Below are positions 17,029 to 25,857 of a stretch of DNA of 64,000 bases, in pieces. The notes beneath the pieces are model-generated. The model made no database searches. It worked only from the letters and a program-made list of their open reading frames with translations, and had not been told where the DNA came from. The translations under genes were made by a program, and so were the position numbers. Each line of letters begins with the position of its first letter. The stretch's first letter is position 1. The DNA comes from an uncultured Rhodospirillaceae bacterium (lineage in GTDB: Bacteria > Pseudomonadota > Alphaproteobacteria > UBA8366). The stretch lies in the NCBI GenBank assembly GCA_913043025.1, contig CAJWLM010000005.1, positions 62,001 to 126,000 of the forward strand. The letters run 5' to 3'.

Positions 17029-18213
17029 ATGGTAAATTTTCCAGACAATTTGCAGCACATCATCTCCCAAGAATATCCCAGATTTACCGACACAGAATAT
17101 CTCCGGCGGCGAGAAACTTTCGAACAAAAAATGACCGCGCGTGAGGTCTCTCATGTTCTAGTTCGGGGGTTTTTGCGTATTGGAACAGCAATCCCCTATT
17201 TTACCGGCTGGCAAACCACTCATGATGCGGTGGCCCTGATGACGCCTGGAGAGGAACTTTTACTATTCGTAAATCACTACAACCATCTGCCGATGGCACA
17301 AATGATGGCAAGGCTCACAGATGTGCGCTGGGGCGGCGTATCAGCCGTCGATTCGGCCCTAACTGAATTAAAGGCACGCGGGGGATCCTCAAGTAGAGTC
17401 GGAGTGCTAGGTAACTTTACGGCAAATCAGCATAGCAAACTAATCGCAGGTACTGGGCGAATAATAGATATGAACGGCGATTTTACGCAACAACGGCTTA
17501 TTAAAAGTGAGGAAGAGCATAATTGGATGCAGATTGGCGCTGTTCTTTCAGACGCAGGCATCGGGGCTATACCTGAAAAACTCATATTGGAAATGAACGA
17601 GTATGAGCTCGCAGATGCAGTAGAGCGTTCCTTCATACGCCACGGCGCAGTAAGTCAGACCCATTATTTTATGATAAATAATATGCAAAACCCCAAATAC
17701 TGTGTCCCGCGACAATTCCTATCAAACCGCAAAATAAAAAAAGGAGATATCATCTCAACAGAGCTCAGCGCTCAATATTGGGGTTATGCTGGCCAGATTT
17801 TACGAACCTTCACAGTTGGAGCAGATGCTACACCGCTCTTCACGGACCTTCATGATGTTGCAATGGCAGCCTTTGATGCCATTTGCAAAATTATGAAGCC
17901 GGGCACACGACCCGAAGAGATCATTCATGCAGCAAATATAATTGAGGATTCGGGATTTACTATTTGGGACGACCTAGTCCACGGCTTTGGCGGAGGGTAT
18001 CTACCTCCTGTTGTAGGATCAAAAAGCCGTAATATCTTTCCTTATCCCGACATGGAATTGCAAGAAGGAATGTATATTGTAGTTCAACCAAATGTAATAA
18101 CGACCAATAACACGGCTGGCGTTCAAACTGGGGAGATGATGAGAATTACTGCTGCAGGATGTGAACCGGTACACAAATACCCACGAGGCATGGAACGAAT
18201 AGATTTTGACTAA
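17029..18213 (+). CDS. M24-family creatinase/Xaa-Pro-peptidase-like hydrolase with degenerate metal site
   Basis: A 394-residue pita-bread-fold protein with an N-terminal creatinase domain and a C-terminal catalytic domain. The usual five metal ligands (D, D, H, E, E) appear here as E245 (STELSAQY), Q256 (GYAGQILRTF), H318 (VHGFGGGY), Q353 (VVQPNVI) and E369 (TGEMMRIT). Three are changed, so a dinuclear metal centre is unlikely and the protein may work like metal-free creatinase. The ATG at 17029 is chosen because AAAGG precedes it by eight bases. It is divergent from the epimerase gene, with a short shared promoter region. Confidence 0.8.
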   Translation: MVNFPDNLQHIISQEYPRFTDTEYLRRRETFEQKMTAREVSHVLVRGFLRIGTAIPYFTGWQTTHDAVALMTPGEELLLFVNHYNHLPMAQMMARLTDVRWGGVSAVDSALTELKARGGSSSRVGVLGNFTANQHSKLIAGTGRIIDMNGDFTQQRLIKSEEEHNWMQIGAVLSDAGIGAIPEKLILEMNEYELADAVERSFIRHGAVSQTHYFMINNMQNPKYCVPRQFLSNRKIKKGDIISTELSAQYWGYAGQILRTFTVGADATPLFTDLHDVAMAAFDAICKIMKPGTRPEEIIHAANIIEDSGFTIWDDLVHGFGGGYLPPVVGSKSRNIFPYPDMELQEGMYIVVQPNVITTNNTAGVQTGEMMRITAAGCEPVHKYPRGMERIDFD

Positions 18214-18256
18214 CCCAAAATAGTTTGTGCCCGTGTTATATTTCCCAAAAGTTTTT

Positions 18257-19327
18257 TTAAATTTTTATTGACTTTCCGGTCTGCGCCGACTCCTCAATTG
18301 CCAGTGTCACCTCAAGTGTACGCCTTCCGTCAAGCGCTGTTGGGTGCGGCGTGGAGCGACCGGTTACTAAATGATCAAGCCAAGATCGAGTTTCATTTGC
18401 AATAGGACCCCAGTAGTCTCCCTGCGCCCAATCACCAGACGAATTAGTCTGCATAAAAAGCATCGACGTTTTATGATCTGGCACATAAGCGTGCTCTGCG
18501 CCATTATCAGTATAAAGAAGACTGTCCTTATTATCAGCGTCTAACAGGATAACGCCTTGGTCTCCAAGAATTTCAAATCTGGGGCTCTGCCCAAAGGTGG
18601 GATACTTGGATGGCAGCGCGTAAAAAATACCTAGATTTACAATACAACCAGTTTCAAATGTAACGATTGCCCAAGTTACCTCATTGATGTTGTGACCAAG
18701 CTCGCGATAGACTTTACCGTGACTGCGCGCGACCACCTCGACCGGCTTTATGCCCTCTAAGAACCAACAAGCCATGTCGACATAATAGGTAAGAACATCA
18801 AGCACCGGTGTCGCCTCTGGCGAGCGTTTTAAAATCTGAAGCATCTGGGAACGTGAGTTATAAACCCGTTGCTGAATGGCTAGCACCTCGCCGAGACGGC
18901 CGTCCTCGATTTGCTGTTTTGCCATCATCCATCGGCGATCATGTCGACGCGAGTAACCAATAACAACTTCCGTCTGTGATTTCTTAACCGCCTCGATAAT
19001 CTTATTGGCCTCATTCAGCGTCAACGCGATTGGCTTCTCTAAAAATACTGGTTTTCCAAAGGACAAAGCTTGCAAGACTGCTTCCGTATGATCGTGTTCC
19101 GGAGTAGAGACAAAAACCGCGTCTACGTTTTCATTTGATATCACCTCATAGTTTTTGGGCGAAACAAGATCAGCACCGGTCTGCTGTGCTAATATTTTTG
19201 CCTTCCTTTCGTCTCGGTCAGACAAAGCCAAAAAATTGACGGAAGGATGCCGCGCTGCCAAATTCGCCCGCAAGGTCCCAATTCTACCCGATCCGACAAC
19301 CGCTATCCCGATTTCTTTCTTATTCAT
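18257..19327 (-). CDS. Gfo/Idh/MocA-family NAD(P)-dependent oxidoreductase
   Basis: A 356-residue sugar/inositol-dehydrogenase-like enzyme. The Rossmann fold begins GIAVVGSGRIGTLRANLAA, the EKPIAL motif carries the catalytic lysine near residue 96, and a C-terminal alpha/beta domain follows. I start it at the ATG at 19327, where GAGGGCG lies just upstream, rather than 12 codons earlier. It converges on the M24 gene with 43 bases between. Substrate not evident, and the 331-base region upstream separates it from the flavin reductase. Confidence 0.87.
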   Translation of the reverse strand: MNKKEIGIAVVGSGRIGTLRANLAARHPSVNFLALSDRDERKAKILAQQTGADLVSPKNYEVISNENVDAVFVSTPEHDHTEAVLQALSFGKPVFLEKPIALTLNEANKIIEAVKKSQTEVVIGYSRRHDRRWMMAKQQIEDGRLGEVLAIQQRVYNSRSQMLQILKRSPEATPVLDVLTYYVDMACWFLEGIKPVEVVARSHGKVYRELGHNINEVTWAIVTFETGCIVNLGIFYALPSKYPTFGQSPRFEILGDQGVILLDADNKDSLLYTDNGAEHAYVPDHKTSMLFMQTNSSGDWAQGDYWGPIANETRSWLDHLVTGRSTPHPTALDGRRTLEVTLAIEESAQTGKSIKI

Positions 19328-19658
19328 CGCCCTCTTCTTTGATGCCAAGTGAATGCTCCCCAATTTTTGATTTCAATAAACCCAAACATTAGCGGATTCC
19401 ACGAATGCCGTGAAGATACGGCTTAATGCTGCGTCAATTTATAGCTAGAAAGATATTCAGTATTCATTGTAAGTATGTCGAAACCTGGTGGGGTGTACTT
19501 GTTGAAAATATTAATTATTAATTGTGTTGTTTCTCTCAAAGCAAAAATCCTTTGAAAGATTGAGTAAGATTATTCTGTTCGAATTAGGTTGATTATTGCG
19601 CTCAACCTACAAATGTGTAGGTTTGGTCTTGAGATTTAGGCAATTGGGTTCAAAGTTA
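19328..19658. other. Intergenic region between divergent genes
   Basis: These 331 AT-rich bases lie between the divergent Gfo/Idh/MocA and flavin reductase genes. The region must carry promoters for both, but I cannot assign -35/-10 boxes with confidence. The one clear structure is the inverted repeat at 19604-19623. A looser one, CTCAAAG with CTTTGA, lies near 19536-19555. No gene is convincing; a TTG-started extension of the downstream gene reaches 19596. Confidence 0.6.
19604..19623 (+). promoter_or_regulatory. Perfect 8-bp inverted repeat upstream of flavin reductase
   Basis: AACCTACA (19604-19611) and TGTAGGTT (19616-19623) form a perfect dyad with a 4-base AATG spacer, 36 bases before the flavin reductase ATG. 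No T-run follows, so it is not a terminator. It could be an operator for a dimeric regulator or a hairpin in the mRNA leader. Confidence 0.35.
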
Positions 19659-20222
19659 ATGGCCAAAAAAATTATATCGTCGGAACACAACCAAATCGAT
19701 CAACGTGAGCTACGAAATGCGTTAGGGCGCTTTGCAACCGGAATCACGGTTGTTACCACAACTACCGCCGACGGTGTCAATGAAGCACTTACTGCCAATT
19801 CTTTTGCAGCCCTATCCTTAGACCCACCTCTTGTGCTCTGGAGTTTAACAATCGAGTCCCCCTCGCGAGTAGGTTTCCTATCTGCAGGTCGTTTCGCAAT
19901 AAATGTGTTGGGTGCTCATCAACGCTCGATTTCGAATCAATTTGCCCAAAGTGCGCAAGATAAATTTGATGGAATTGCATGGCATCACGGTAGAATAGGT
20001 TGTCCGATACTTGACGATCATTTAGCAGTTTTTGAATGCAGCACCGAGCGCGCTATCGAAAGCGGAGATCATTTATTATTCATAGGCCGCGTTGAAGGCT
20101 TGAGTTATAGGGAAGGGGCTGCACTTGTTTATAGTGCGGGGAAATATTGTATGGCGGCCGAATTGCCTGACGATAACACCACTGGAGAAACCACTTTCAC
20201 TGATATCCTGCGGTGGAGCTAA
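19659..20222 (+). CDS. Flavin reductase-like FMN-binding protein (two-component monooxygenase reductase)
   Basis: A 187-residue member of the HpaC/DIM6 flavin reductase family. Typical motifs are RELRNALGRFATGITVVTT, TANSFAALSLDPPLVLWSL and a late FIGRVEGL. Such proteins supply reduced flavin to a partner oxygenase. The ATG at 19659 is chosen by homology, although its ribosome-binding site is weak; a TTG at 19596 would add 21 residues. Candidate partners in the window are the HsaA-like oxygenase at 29309-30511 and the luciferase-like protein at 22765-23850. It converges with the MaoC gene, with no gap. Confidence 0.87.
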   Translation: MAKKIISSEHNQIDQRELRNALGRFATGITVVTTTTADGVNEALTANSFAALSLDPPLVLWSLTIESPSRVGFLSAGRFAINVLGAHQRSISNQFAQSAQDKFDGIAWHHGRIGCPILDDHLAVFECSTERAIESGDHLLFIGRVEGLSYREGAALVYSAGKYCMAAELPDDNTTGETTFTDILRWS

Positions 20223-21344
20223 TTATTTAGGTTTATATGGCAGAAGGACTGTTGCCCAACCTTTTGCAGTGGTTTGATTGCGTTGATCCTTTGCCAATAC
20301 ATTTAGTCTAATTCGACCCGACCCTTCATTGGTCTTTTCTTTTCTTGTTACCTGCGCCTCACCATAGGTAACATCACCCACCAAGTTGAATCGTCTAATC
20401 TCACAATAGAATTCTTCTAAAAACCCCGAATCTCCTATCCAATTGGTTAGCATGGTTGCTAACCAAGAAATTCTTTCTGGACCGTAGTCATAGGCTTCAG
20501 GAACACCAACCGACTTGGCCAAGAGAGAATCCCAATGAACTGCCTCTGGCGGTTCTGGCACACCGTAAGCATTAGGTATTCCAGCCGCAGGATGGCGTTT
20601 TAGATAATCGAACCAATACGAATGTGCCTTTATAAAAAGCCCACCCCACGCCTGTTCGAAACAAACAGCGACTGTGGGTGAATAAGGTCCACGCACAATT
20701 CCTGGTATGACTTCAGATTCGCTAACATCTTCCCAATAAAGAGGTTTGTTCCCTCGTGGAATCTCCTCATCATAGGCCGCAGCTACATCTCTCAACTGAT
20801 CCTGGGAAACGAACTCCGGCTCGAGTTTTTTATATTTTCCTTTCTTACGTGCCTTCACCCGCTCAGTACGCATTCCCCAACTATCGGAGTTAGCCAGCTC
20901 TACTCCCATTTCATCTTTGTATTTAATATGAGAAGACTGTTTAAACATTCGCCCAGCAAAACGGCTCGGATACTCTGTTAATTCTTTAAAAGTTACCTCT
21001 GCAGAGATATGCGCACCTAAAAGTATCGGATTCTTCCAACGCCAATGAGTGCCACCAAACATTGAATGTACGCCTGGCAGTCCCCCACGATAACCGATCG
21101 ACATTTTACTAAACCCATATAGCATGCAAGGTGGTGCGCTTATTTTCCCGATAGGTGAGGACCCAGCATATTCGTCATCTAGATAGAGAGGATTTTTGTC
21201 GCCAGTTGCCCATGCCCAATGTCGGATTGCATCTCGTGTCACCTCAGTTAAGTAAGGCGGTTCTGAGATTTCCACCCGCTCACCGATTTTTCCGCGCAGC
21301 CGGGCTAACTCTTCATCCGTAGCGATCCCGTACGTGTCATTCAT
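20223..21344 (-). CDS. Double-hotdog MaoC/FAS1-like dehydratase-domain protein
   Basis: A 373-residue protein with an N-terminal hydratase-type hotdog (HWAWATGDKNPLYLDDEYA, about residues 42-60) and a second hotdog-like half ending in FNLVGDVTYGEAQVTRK. It belongs to the MaoC-like N-terminal dehydratase family, which hydrates or dehydrates enoyl/acyl-CoA thioesters. The start overlaps the stop of the CaiB gene by four bases, so the two are coupled and likely act on the same CoA thioester. The exact reaction is not known. Confidence 0.8.
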   Translation of the reverse strand: MNDTYGIATDEELARLRGKIGERVEISEPPYLTEVTRDAIRHWAWATGDKNPLYLDDEYAGSSPIGKISAPPCMLYGFSKMSIGYRGGLPGVHSMFGGTHWRWKNPILLGAHISAEVTFKELTEYPSRFAGRMFKQSSHIKYKDEMGVELANSDSWGMRTERVKARKKGKYKKLEPEFVSQDQLRDVAAAYDEEIPRGNKPLYWEDVSESEVIPGIVRGPYSPTVAVCFEQAWGGLFIKAHSYWFDYLKRHPAAGIPNAYGVPEPPEAVHWDSLLAKSVGVPEAYDYGPERISWLATMLTNWIGDSGFLEEFYCEIRRFNLVGDVTYGEAQVTRKEKTNEGSGRIRLNVLAKDQRNQTTAKGWATVLLPYKPK

Positions 21345-22552
21345 TGTATGATACCGTCATTTTTCAGCCTCGCTAGCTCCTCTTCGTCATAGCCTAGTAA
21401 TTCAGACAAAACGGTGTTGGTATGTTGACCTAGCGTAGCTGACGAAGCATACGGCTCATCTTCAAACGCCCCTTTAAATTGAATAGGGCTCCCAACAACA
21501 TCTATAGATCCCGCTTTAGGATTATTTATCGCCTTTACCAACCCCCGATGAGTGATGGAGGCCTGGCTTAATGCCTCACCAATATCAAGTACTGGTCCAC
21601 TCGGAATGTCGGCGGCACTGAAAAGATCACACCATTCATCTGATGTTTTTTTTGAAAGAATTTCCAAAACGATAGACTCTAACGCAACCCTGTTTTTTTG
21701 CCTATTAGCCGTTGTTTTAAATCTCGGATCATTCAAAAGGTCCAGACGCTCAACCGCATTACAAAACTTTCGCCAAAAAGGCCCTACATGTAGAGCGAGA
21801 ACTATATGCCCATCCTTAACTGGATAACGACCATACGGAACGATGGAATGGTGTCCGCTACCTACCCTTCCCGGACTTTTGCCTGTAACGAGAAAGATCT
21901 CGGCTAAATAGCCCAAGAGTGCGACAAGACCATCCAGTAGACTCAAATCTACATGTAGCCCCTTACCTGTTGCGTTTCGATGCTGCAGTGCCGCTAAAAC
22001 TGCAATTGCTGCCCACAAACCTCCACCCACATCTCCCATCGGAATACCCATTTTAGTAGGCGGACCATCCTTCTCACCGTTAATACTCATGATTCCACTG
22101 AGTGCCTGTGTGACCAGATCGAAAGAGGGTGCATGAGCCATTGGACCCTCTTGGCCAAAGCCAGTAATCGAACAAATGATAAGCTCAGGTTTCTCAGTCT
22201 GTATCTTTTCATAGGAAAGTCCAAGGCGATCCATGACGCCCGGGCGAAAATTTTCAATTAGAATGTCTGATGCGCCGATGAGTGAAAGAGCTATCTCGCG
22301 ACCTTCATCGCTTTTAAGGTCAACTACTATGCTTTTTTTATTACGGTTTATAGCCATAAAATAATGGCTTTCACCATTTACAAAGGGTGGAACTGTTCGA
22401 GTTTGATCTCCCGACCCAGGCTCTTCAAGTTTTATAACCTCTGCACCTAAGTCAGCCAGAACCATCGTGCAAAATGGGCCAGTGAGCACTCGACTGAGGT
22501 CGAGCACGCGAAGCCCACTCAAAGGGCCTTTCGGGAAAGGTTGTTCGGCCAT
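21341..22552 (-). CDS. CaiB/BaiF family III CoA-transferase
   Basis: A second CaiB-type CoA-transferase, 403 residues, paralogous to that at 14294-15508. LSGLRVLDLSRVLTGPFCTM opens the protein and D145 (APSFDLVTQA) is the predicted acyl-anhydride aspartate. I start at the ATG at 22552, where homology begins; an upstream ATG at 22624 would add 24 hydrophobic, unconserved residues. It forms an operon with the MaoC gene. The ribosome-binding site is weak, as for several genes here. Confidence 0.9.
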   Translation of the reverse strand: MAEQPFPKGPLSGLRVLDLSRVLTGPFCTMVLADLGAEVIKLEEPGSGDQTRTVPPFVNGESHYFMAINRNKKSIVVDLKSDEGREIALSLIGASDILIENFRPGVMDRLGLSYEKIQTEKPELIICSITGFGQEGPMAHAPSFDLVTQALSGIMSINGEKDGPPTKMGIPMGDVGGGLWAAIAVLAALQHRNATGKGLHVDLSLLDGLVALLGYLAEIFLVTGKSPGRVGSGHHSIVPYGRYPVKDGHIVLALHVGPFWRKFCNAVERLDLLNDPRFKTTANRQKNRVALESIVLEILSKKTSDEWCDLFSAADIPSGPVLDIGEALSQASITHRGLVKAINNPKAGSIDVVGSPIQFKGAFEDEPYASSATLGQHTNTVLSELLGYDEEELARLKNDGIIQ

Positions 22553-22764
22553 ATGGTCAATATAAAAAATAATACCATGAATCACCAACAATGAATTATG
22601 CTGTAGAACTAGACAGACTTTCATGTTTTATCTGAGACGAACAATTTGAGGTGGGAGTCCCAAAATTAATTTTCTATATGACACGGCACTTTAAGGTTTT
22701 TTTATTAAAAGGATGTACGTAAGTGCTCCCTTTGAACTGGCACCTAGAAAGAAAGTTTTCCGAG

Positions 22765-23850
22765 ATGGATTTAGGTTTTTTCACGATGCCCATTCACCCT
22801 CAAAGTCGTAACTATGTAGAGACTCTGAAGGAAGATAGAGAATGTGCGATCCTTGCTGACCAACTCGGCTACAAGGAGGCTTTTTTTGGTGAGCATATCA
22901 CCGACGCCGCCGAAACAATTACCTCGAGCTTAATTTTCATCGCCTGGCTATTAAATGAAACCAAAAATATAAAGCTCGGCACTGGGACGTTGAATATCCC
23001 AAACCACCACCCCGCCAAAATTGCGGCTGAAGTTGCCATGGTTGATAACATGGCAAAGGGACGTTTTATTATGGGCATAAGCCCTGGTGGTTTGATTTCC
23101 GATGCCGAAGTGATGGGTAATCTGGAACGCGATAGAACTGCGATGCTCGTTGAAGGCATCGAGATGGTGCTAAACATATGGGCAAAGGATCCCCCATATA
23201 AGCTAACTGGCAAATTCTGGAATGTGACGACCGAGAAGACTCAAATGCCAGACATTGGCCAAGGCACTATTATTAGTCCCTATCAGAAACCCCACCCACC
23301 AATCGTGGTAACTGCTGTAGCCCCGTTCTCACTTGGAGTCACAAAGGCTGCCGAGCGAGGTTGGGATCCCATATCTGCCAACTTTCTTCAGCCCCGATGG
23401 GTCGCATCTCATTGGCCCAAGTATGTAGATGGCTGTAAAGCTGCAGGTCGCGCCGCAGATCCTGCAAATTGGAGAGTCGCAAAATGCATATTTGTTGGGG
23501 ATGATTTGGCAACCGCAAAACGCTACGCCACAGACCCTCAGGGACCTTATTATCAATATTTCAGTTCACTATTCAAAAAATTGAAGGCAGCGGGAAGAGC
23601 AGAGCTTTTTAAAACAGACCGCGATCAGGACGATGACGAGCTAACCATAGAGGATATTGTTGAGCAATTGGTCATATATGGGACGCCGGATAAGGTAGCT
23701 GATGAACTTTTGGAGTTTCGCGAGACAGTAGGCGAATTTGGCACCCTTCTTTACGCAGGAATGGATTGGAAGGACAAAATACTGGGAAAACATTCGATGG
23801 AATTATTGGCAAGAGACGTTATGCCAGCAGTCAATGCCGCCATATATTGA
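22765..23850 (+). CDS. LLM-class flavin-dependent monooxygenase (luciferase-like)
   Basis: A bacterial-luciferase-family TIM-barrel oxygenase, 361 residues from the chosen ATG. It starts MDLGFFTMPIHPQSR, with GTGTLNIPNHHPAKIAAEVAMVD-type sequence typical of the family's flavin pocket, and a C-terminal YGTPDKVADELLEF. Reduced flavin would come from a separate reductase, plausibly the one at 19659-20222. Start is ambiguous: a GTG at 22723 has AAAAGGA ten bases upstream and adds 14 residues, whereas homology favours 22765. Divergent from the CaiB gene. Confidence 0.87.
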   Translation: MDLGFFTMPIHPQSRNYVETLKEDRECAILADQLGYKEAFFGEHITDAAETITSSLIFIAWLLNETKNIKLGTGTLNIPNHHPAKIAAEVAMVDNMAKGRFIMGISPGGLISDAEVMGNLERDRTAMLVEGIEMVLNIWAKDPPYKLTGKFWNVTTEKTQMPDIGQGTIISPYQKPHPPIVVTAVAPFSLGVTKAAERGWDPISANFLQPRWVASHWPKYVDGCKAAGRAADPANWRVAKCIFVGDDLATAKRYATDPQGPYYQYFSSLFKKLKAAGRAELFKTDRDQDDDELTIEDIVEQLVIYGTPDKVADELLEFRETVGEFGTLLYAGMDWKDKILGKHSMELLARDVMPAVNAAIY

Positions 23851-23859
23851 TAGGCGGTA

Positions 23860-24597
23860 ATGGCCAAGGCTCCTTATAATTTGATCATACCTTTTGGCAC
23901 CTCAGACCCTGAAAGGGTAGAGTTAATAGGGTCACAGCGGGAATCTGAGGGCGGGTCTTTATCAGCTAATTTGTTCAAACTCAACACCGCTGCAACTCCA
24001 ACGCTTAGACTCCACCACGGACCTTATGATTTTCGTGCCTCCCCCGGTCCCGGCACGCTTAGCGACGCCCATACGCGGCTAACGGTGCTACAAAATTATT
24101 CTCACGCGCTCTGCGACCTTTGGAGGAAAACTCAGCATGTGTTTGTCGAAGCCTATTTCGATTTCATTCGACACTCGCTGGACAAAGAACAGGTTGACCT
24201 CACAGAAGCTTTAGCGCCCTACAATGGACTCTACACTTACAAGGATTGGTCATTTTCCGCTCTCCGTCCTTTGCCCCGTGCTCACTTACCAACCGAAACG
24301 AAGACCTTCATTGCTATGGATTTCATTTTTTGGACGGGAAAAACCTTAATAGCAATCGACATAATCGATTTTCAGACACCAACAAAAGCCCGCCGAACCG
24401 AGCTAGAAACACTAATTAGAAACGACATTGTAATAATATCCGTCGAGAGCGCCAAGCTTATAAGAGATCGTGATACTTATTTAAAATTAATTTTTCCGTC
24501 ACCTTTCCATCAATTCTGGGATGATGAGGTGCTTCCACAAAGCCCTTTCAAACCAAAAATTTCAAAAATCCTGAGCCCTCGACATCTTGGTTTTTAA
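23860..24597 (+). CDS. Hypothetical protein of unknown family
   Basis: A 245-residue protein I do not recognise. It has no signal peptide or membrane span. Visible features are a histidine-containing segment LRLHHGPYDFRASPGPG (about 49-65), a helical middle, and a hydrophobic-acidic core ETKTFIAMDFIFWTGKTL followed by IAIDIIDF. AGGCGG lies a few bases before the ATG, nine bases after the luciferase-like gene, so the two are probably co-transcribed and functionally linked. It ends one base before the convergent LVIVD gene. No function can be assigned. Confidence 0.7.
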   Translation: MAKAPYNLIIPFGTSDPERVELIGSQRESEGGSLSANLFKLNTAATPTLRLHHGPYDFRASPGPGTLSDAHTRLTVLQNYSHALCDLWRKTQHVFVEAYFDFIRHSLDKEQVDLTEALAPYNGLYTYKDWSFSALRPLPRAHLPTETKTFIAMDFIFWTGKTLIAIDIIDFQTPTKARRTELETLIRNDIVIISVESAKLIRDRDTYLKLIFPSPFHQFWDDEVLPQSPFKPKISKILSPRHLGF

Positions 24598-24598
24598 T

Positions 24599-25813
24599 CT
24601 AGATATCCATCTCCAAAATATATAGACCACCAGAAAAACGATCCATCCCATATACAATCTGGTGCTCGTCAACGTAAACGTCATTTATCTGGATTTCGCC
24701 AACACGCGATCCTTCCGGGGATTCCGGCACATAATAAGCAATCTCCTGAGGTTGAAATGGATTGCTCAAATCATGCACCCGTATGCCCGCGTTAAAATAG
24801 TTTCCAATAATTACTGTATCAGACTGGAAAGATGGCCCCGGTCGGTTCTCATGTAAATTATGGGATCCGAAGCGACCCGGGCGACCACCAAATTCGTCAA
24901 AAGCTGGCATTGGCAAAGTGGAAATTGGTACAGGATTTGTTTCAACCCTGTTATCAACAACAAATGTAATGCGCGGCCAGTCAGCCCCACCAGCATAGGT
25001 GGCCTCAGCAGCGACCAATAAAAGATCCCGACTAAAAAGTGGTAAAACGGTATGCGTAAATCCTGTGAAAGGTGGACTATGGTTCCAATGCGCAACCATC
25101 CTTGGTGCTGACATATCTGAAATATCCAAAATTACCATTCCTCCATCTATGTAAGCCACATAGGCGCGGTCCGGGCGCTCTGGGAAAACGTTGGTGTTAT
25201 GCGGACGAAACCCTTCGTCAAATTCCGGGTGACGAATCAGCGGCGGCTCCGCATCAGTTTCAAGTTGTCCCGGCATCCACCAGCGACCTACTTCCCGCGG
25301 GTTTGTGGGGTCTCGCACATCAAGGATCTGGTAAAATTGAAAGTCCTTTTCAGGTTCTCGGGCGTTTAAGTTGCCATCAGCCCCAGCACAATGAACATAT
25401 TCACCATCAACAAACCAGACGCAATGTACACCCCTTGATTTTGGCCCTGAACAATCAAAAAAACCAACTGATTTTGGGTTTTCGGGATCACTCACGTCAA
25501 ACATCTCAACCCCAGCCGGCTCTAGTCCCAGCGCATTCGTCTGATAGGCGACTGCTAAAAGATCACCAGAGAGTTCAAGTGAGTTAGACCTAACATGCTG
25601 ATGCGGAAGTTCGGTTTGAACAACCATTTTAGGATTATTAAGGTCCGTTACGTCGATACCAGAAAAATTTTTAGGGGGACTTTCGTGAGCCAACCAGATC
25701 ACACGTCTTCCGTCAGCGGTGACTTGCAATGACATCCCTTCACCCATGTTACCAAAACCATTCAATGTGTGCTGAGCTATGAGGCGCATGTTCTTTGATT
25801 GAGCCTTGCTCAT
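24599..25813 (-). CDS. LVIVD-repeat beta-propeller protein, paralogue 1
   Basis: A 404-residue protein of LVIVD-type beta-propeller repeats (blades such as AGVEMFDVSDPENPKSVGFF and GGMVILDISDMSAPRMVAHW). No signal peptide is seen, so it is probably cytoplasmic. Histidines at 43, 71, 130, 141, 205, 254, 318 and 321 all recur at the same positions in the neighbouring paralogue, suggesting a metal site, though this is inference. It lies downstream of the paralogue on the same strand, 44 bases apart. Function of this family is not established. Confidence 0.8.
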   Translation of the reverse strand: MSKAQSKNMRLIAQHTLNGFGNMGEGMSLQVTADGRRVIWLAHESPPKNFSGIDVTDLNNPKMVVQTELPHQHVRSNSLELSGDLLAVAYQTNALGLEPAGVEMFDVSDPENPKSVGFFDCSGPKSRGVHCVWFVDGEYVHCAGADGNLNAREPEKDFQFYQILDVRDPTNPREVGRWWMPGQLETDAEPPLIRHPEFDEGFRPHNTNVFPERPDRAYVAYIDGGMVILDISDMSAPRMVAHWNHSPPFTGFTHTVLPLFSRDLLLVAAEATYAGGADWPRITFVVDNRVETNPVPISTLPMPAFDEFGGRPGRFGSHNLHENRPGPSFQSDTVIIGNYFNAGIRVHDLSNPFQPQEIAYYVPESPEGSRVGEIQINDVYVDEHQIVYGMDRFSGGLYILEMDI

Positions 25814-25857
25814 GACGATTCTCCATCCATCGAATTTATATTGCTACTGCGACTGAT

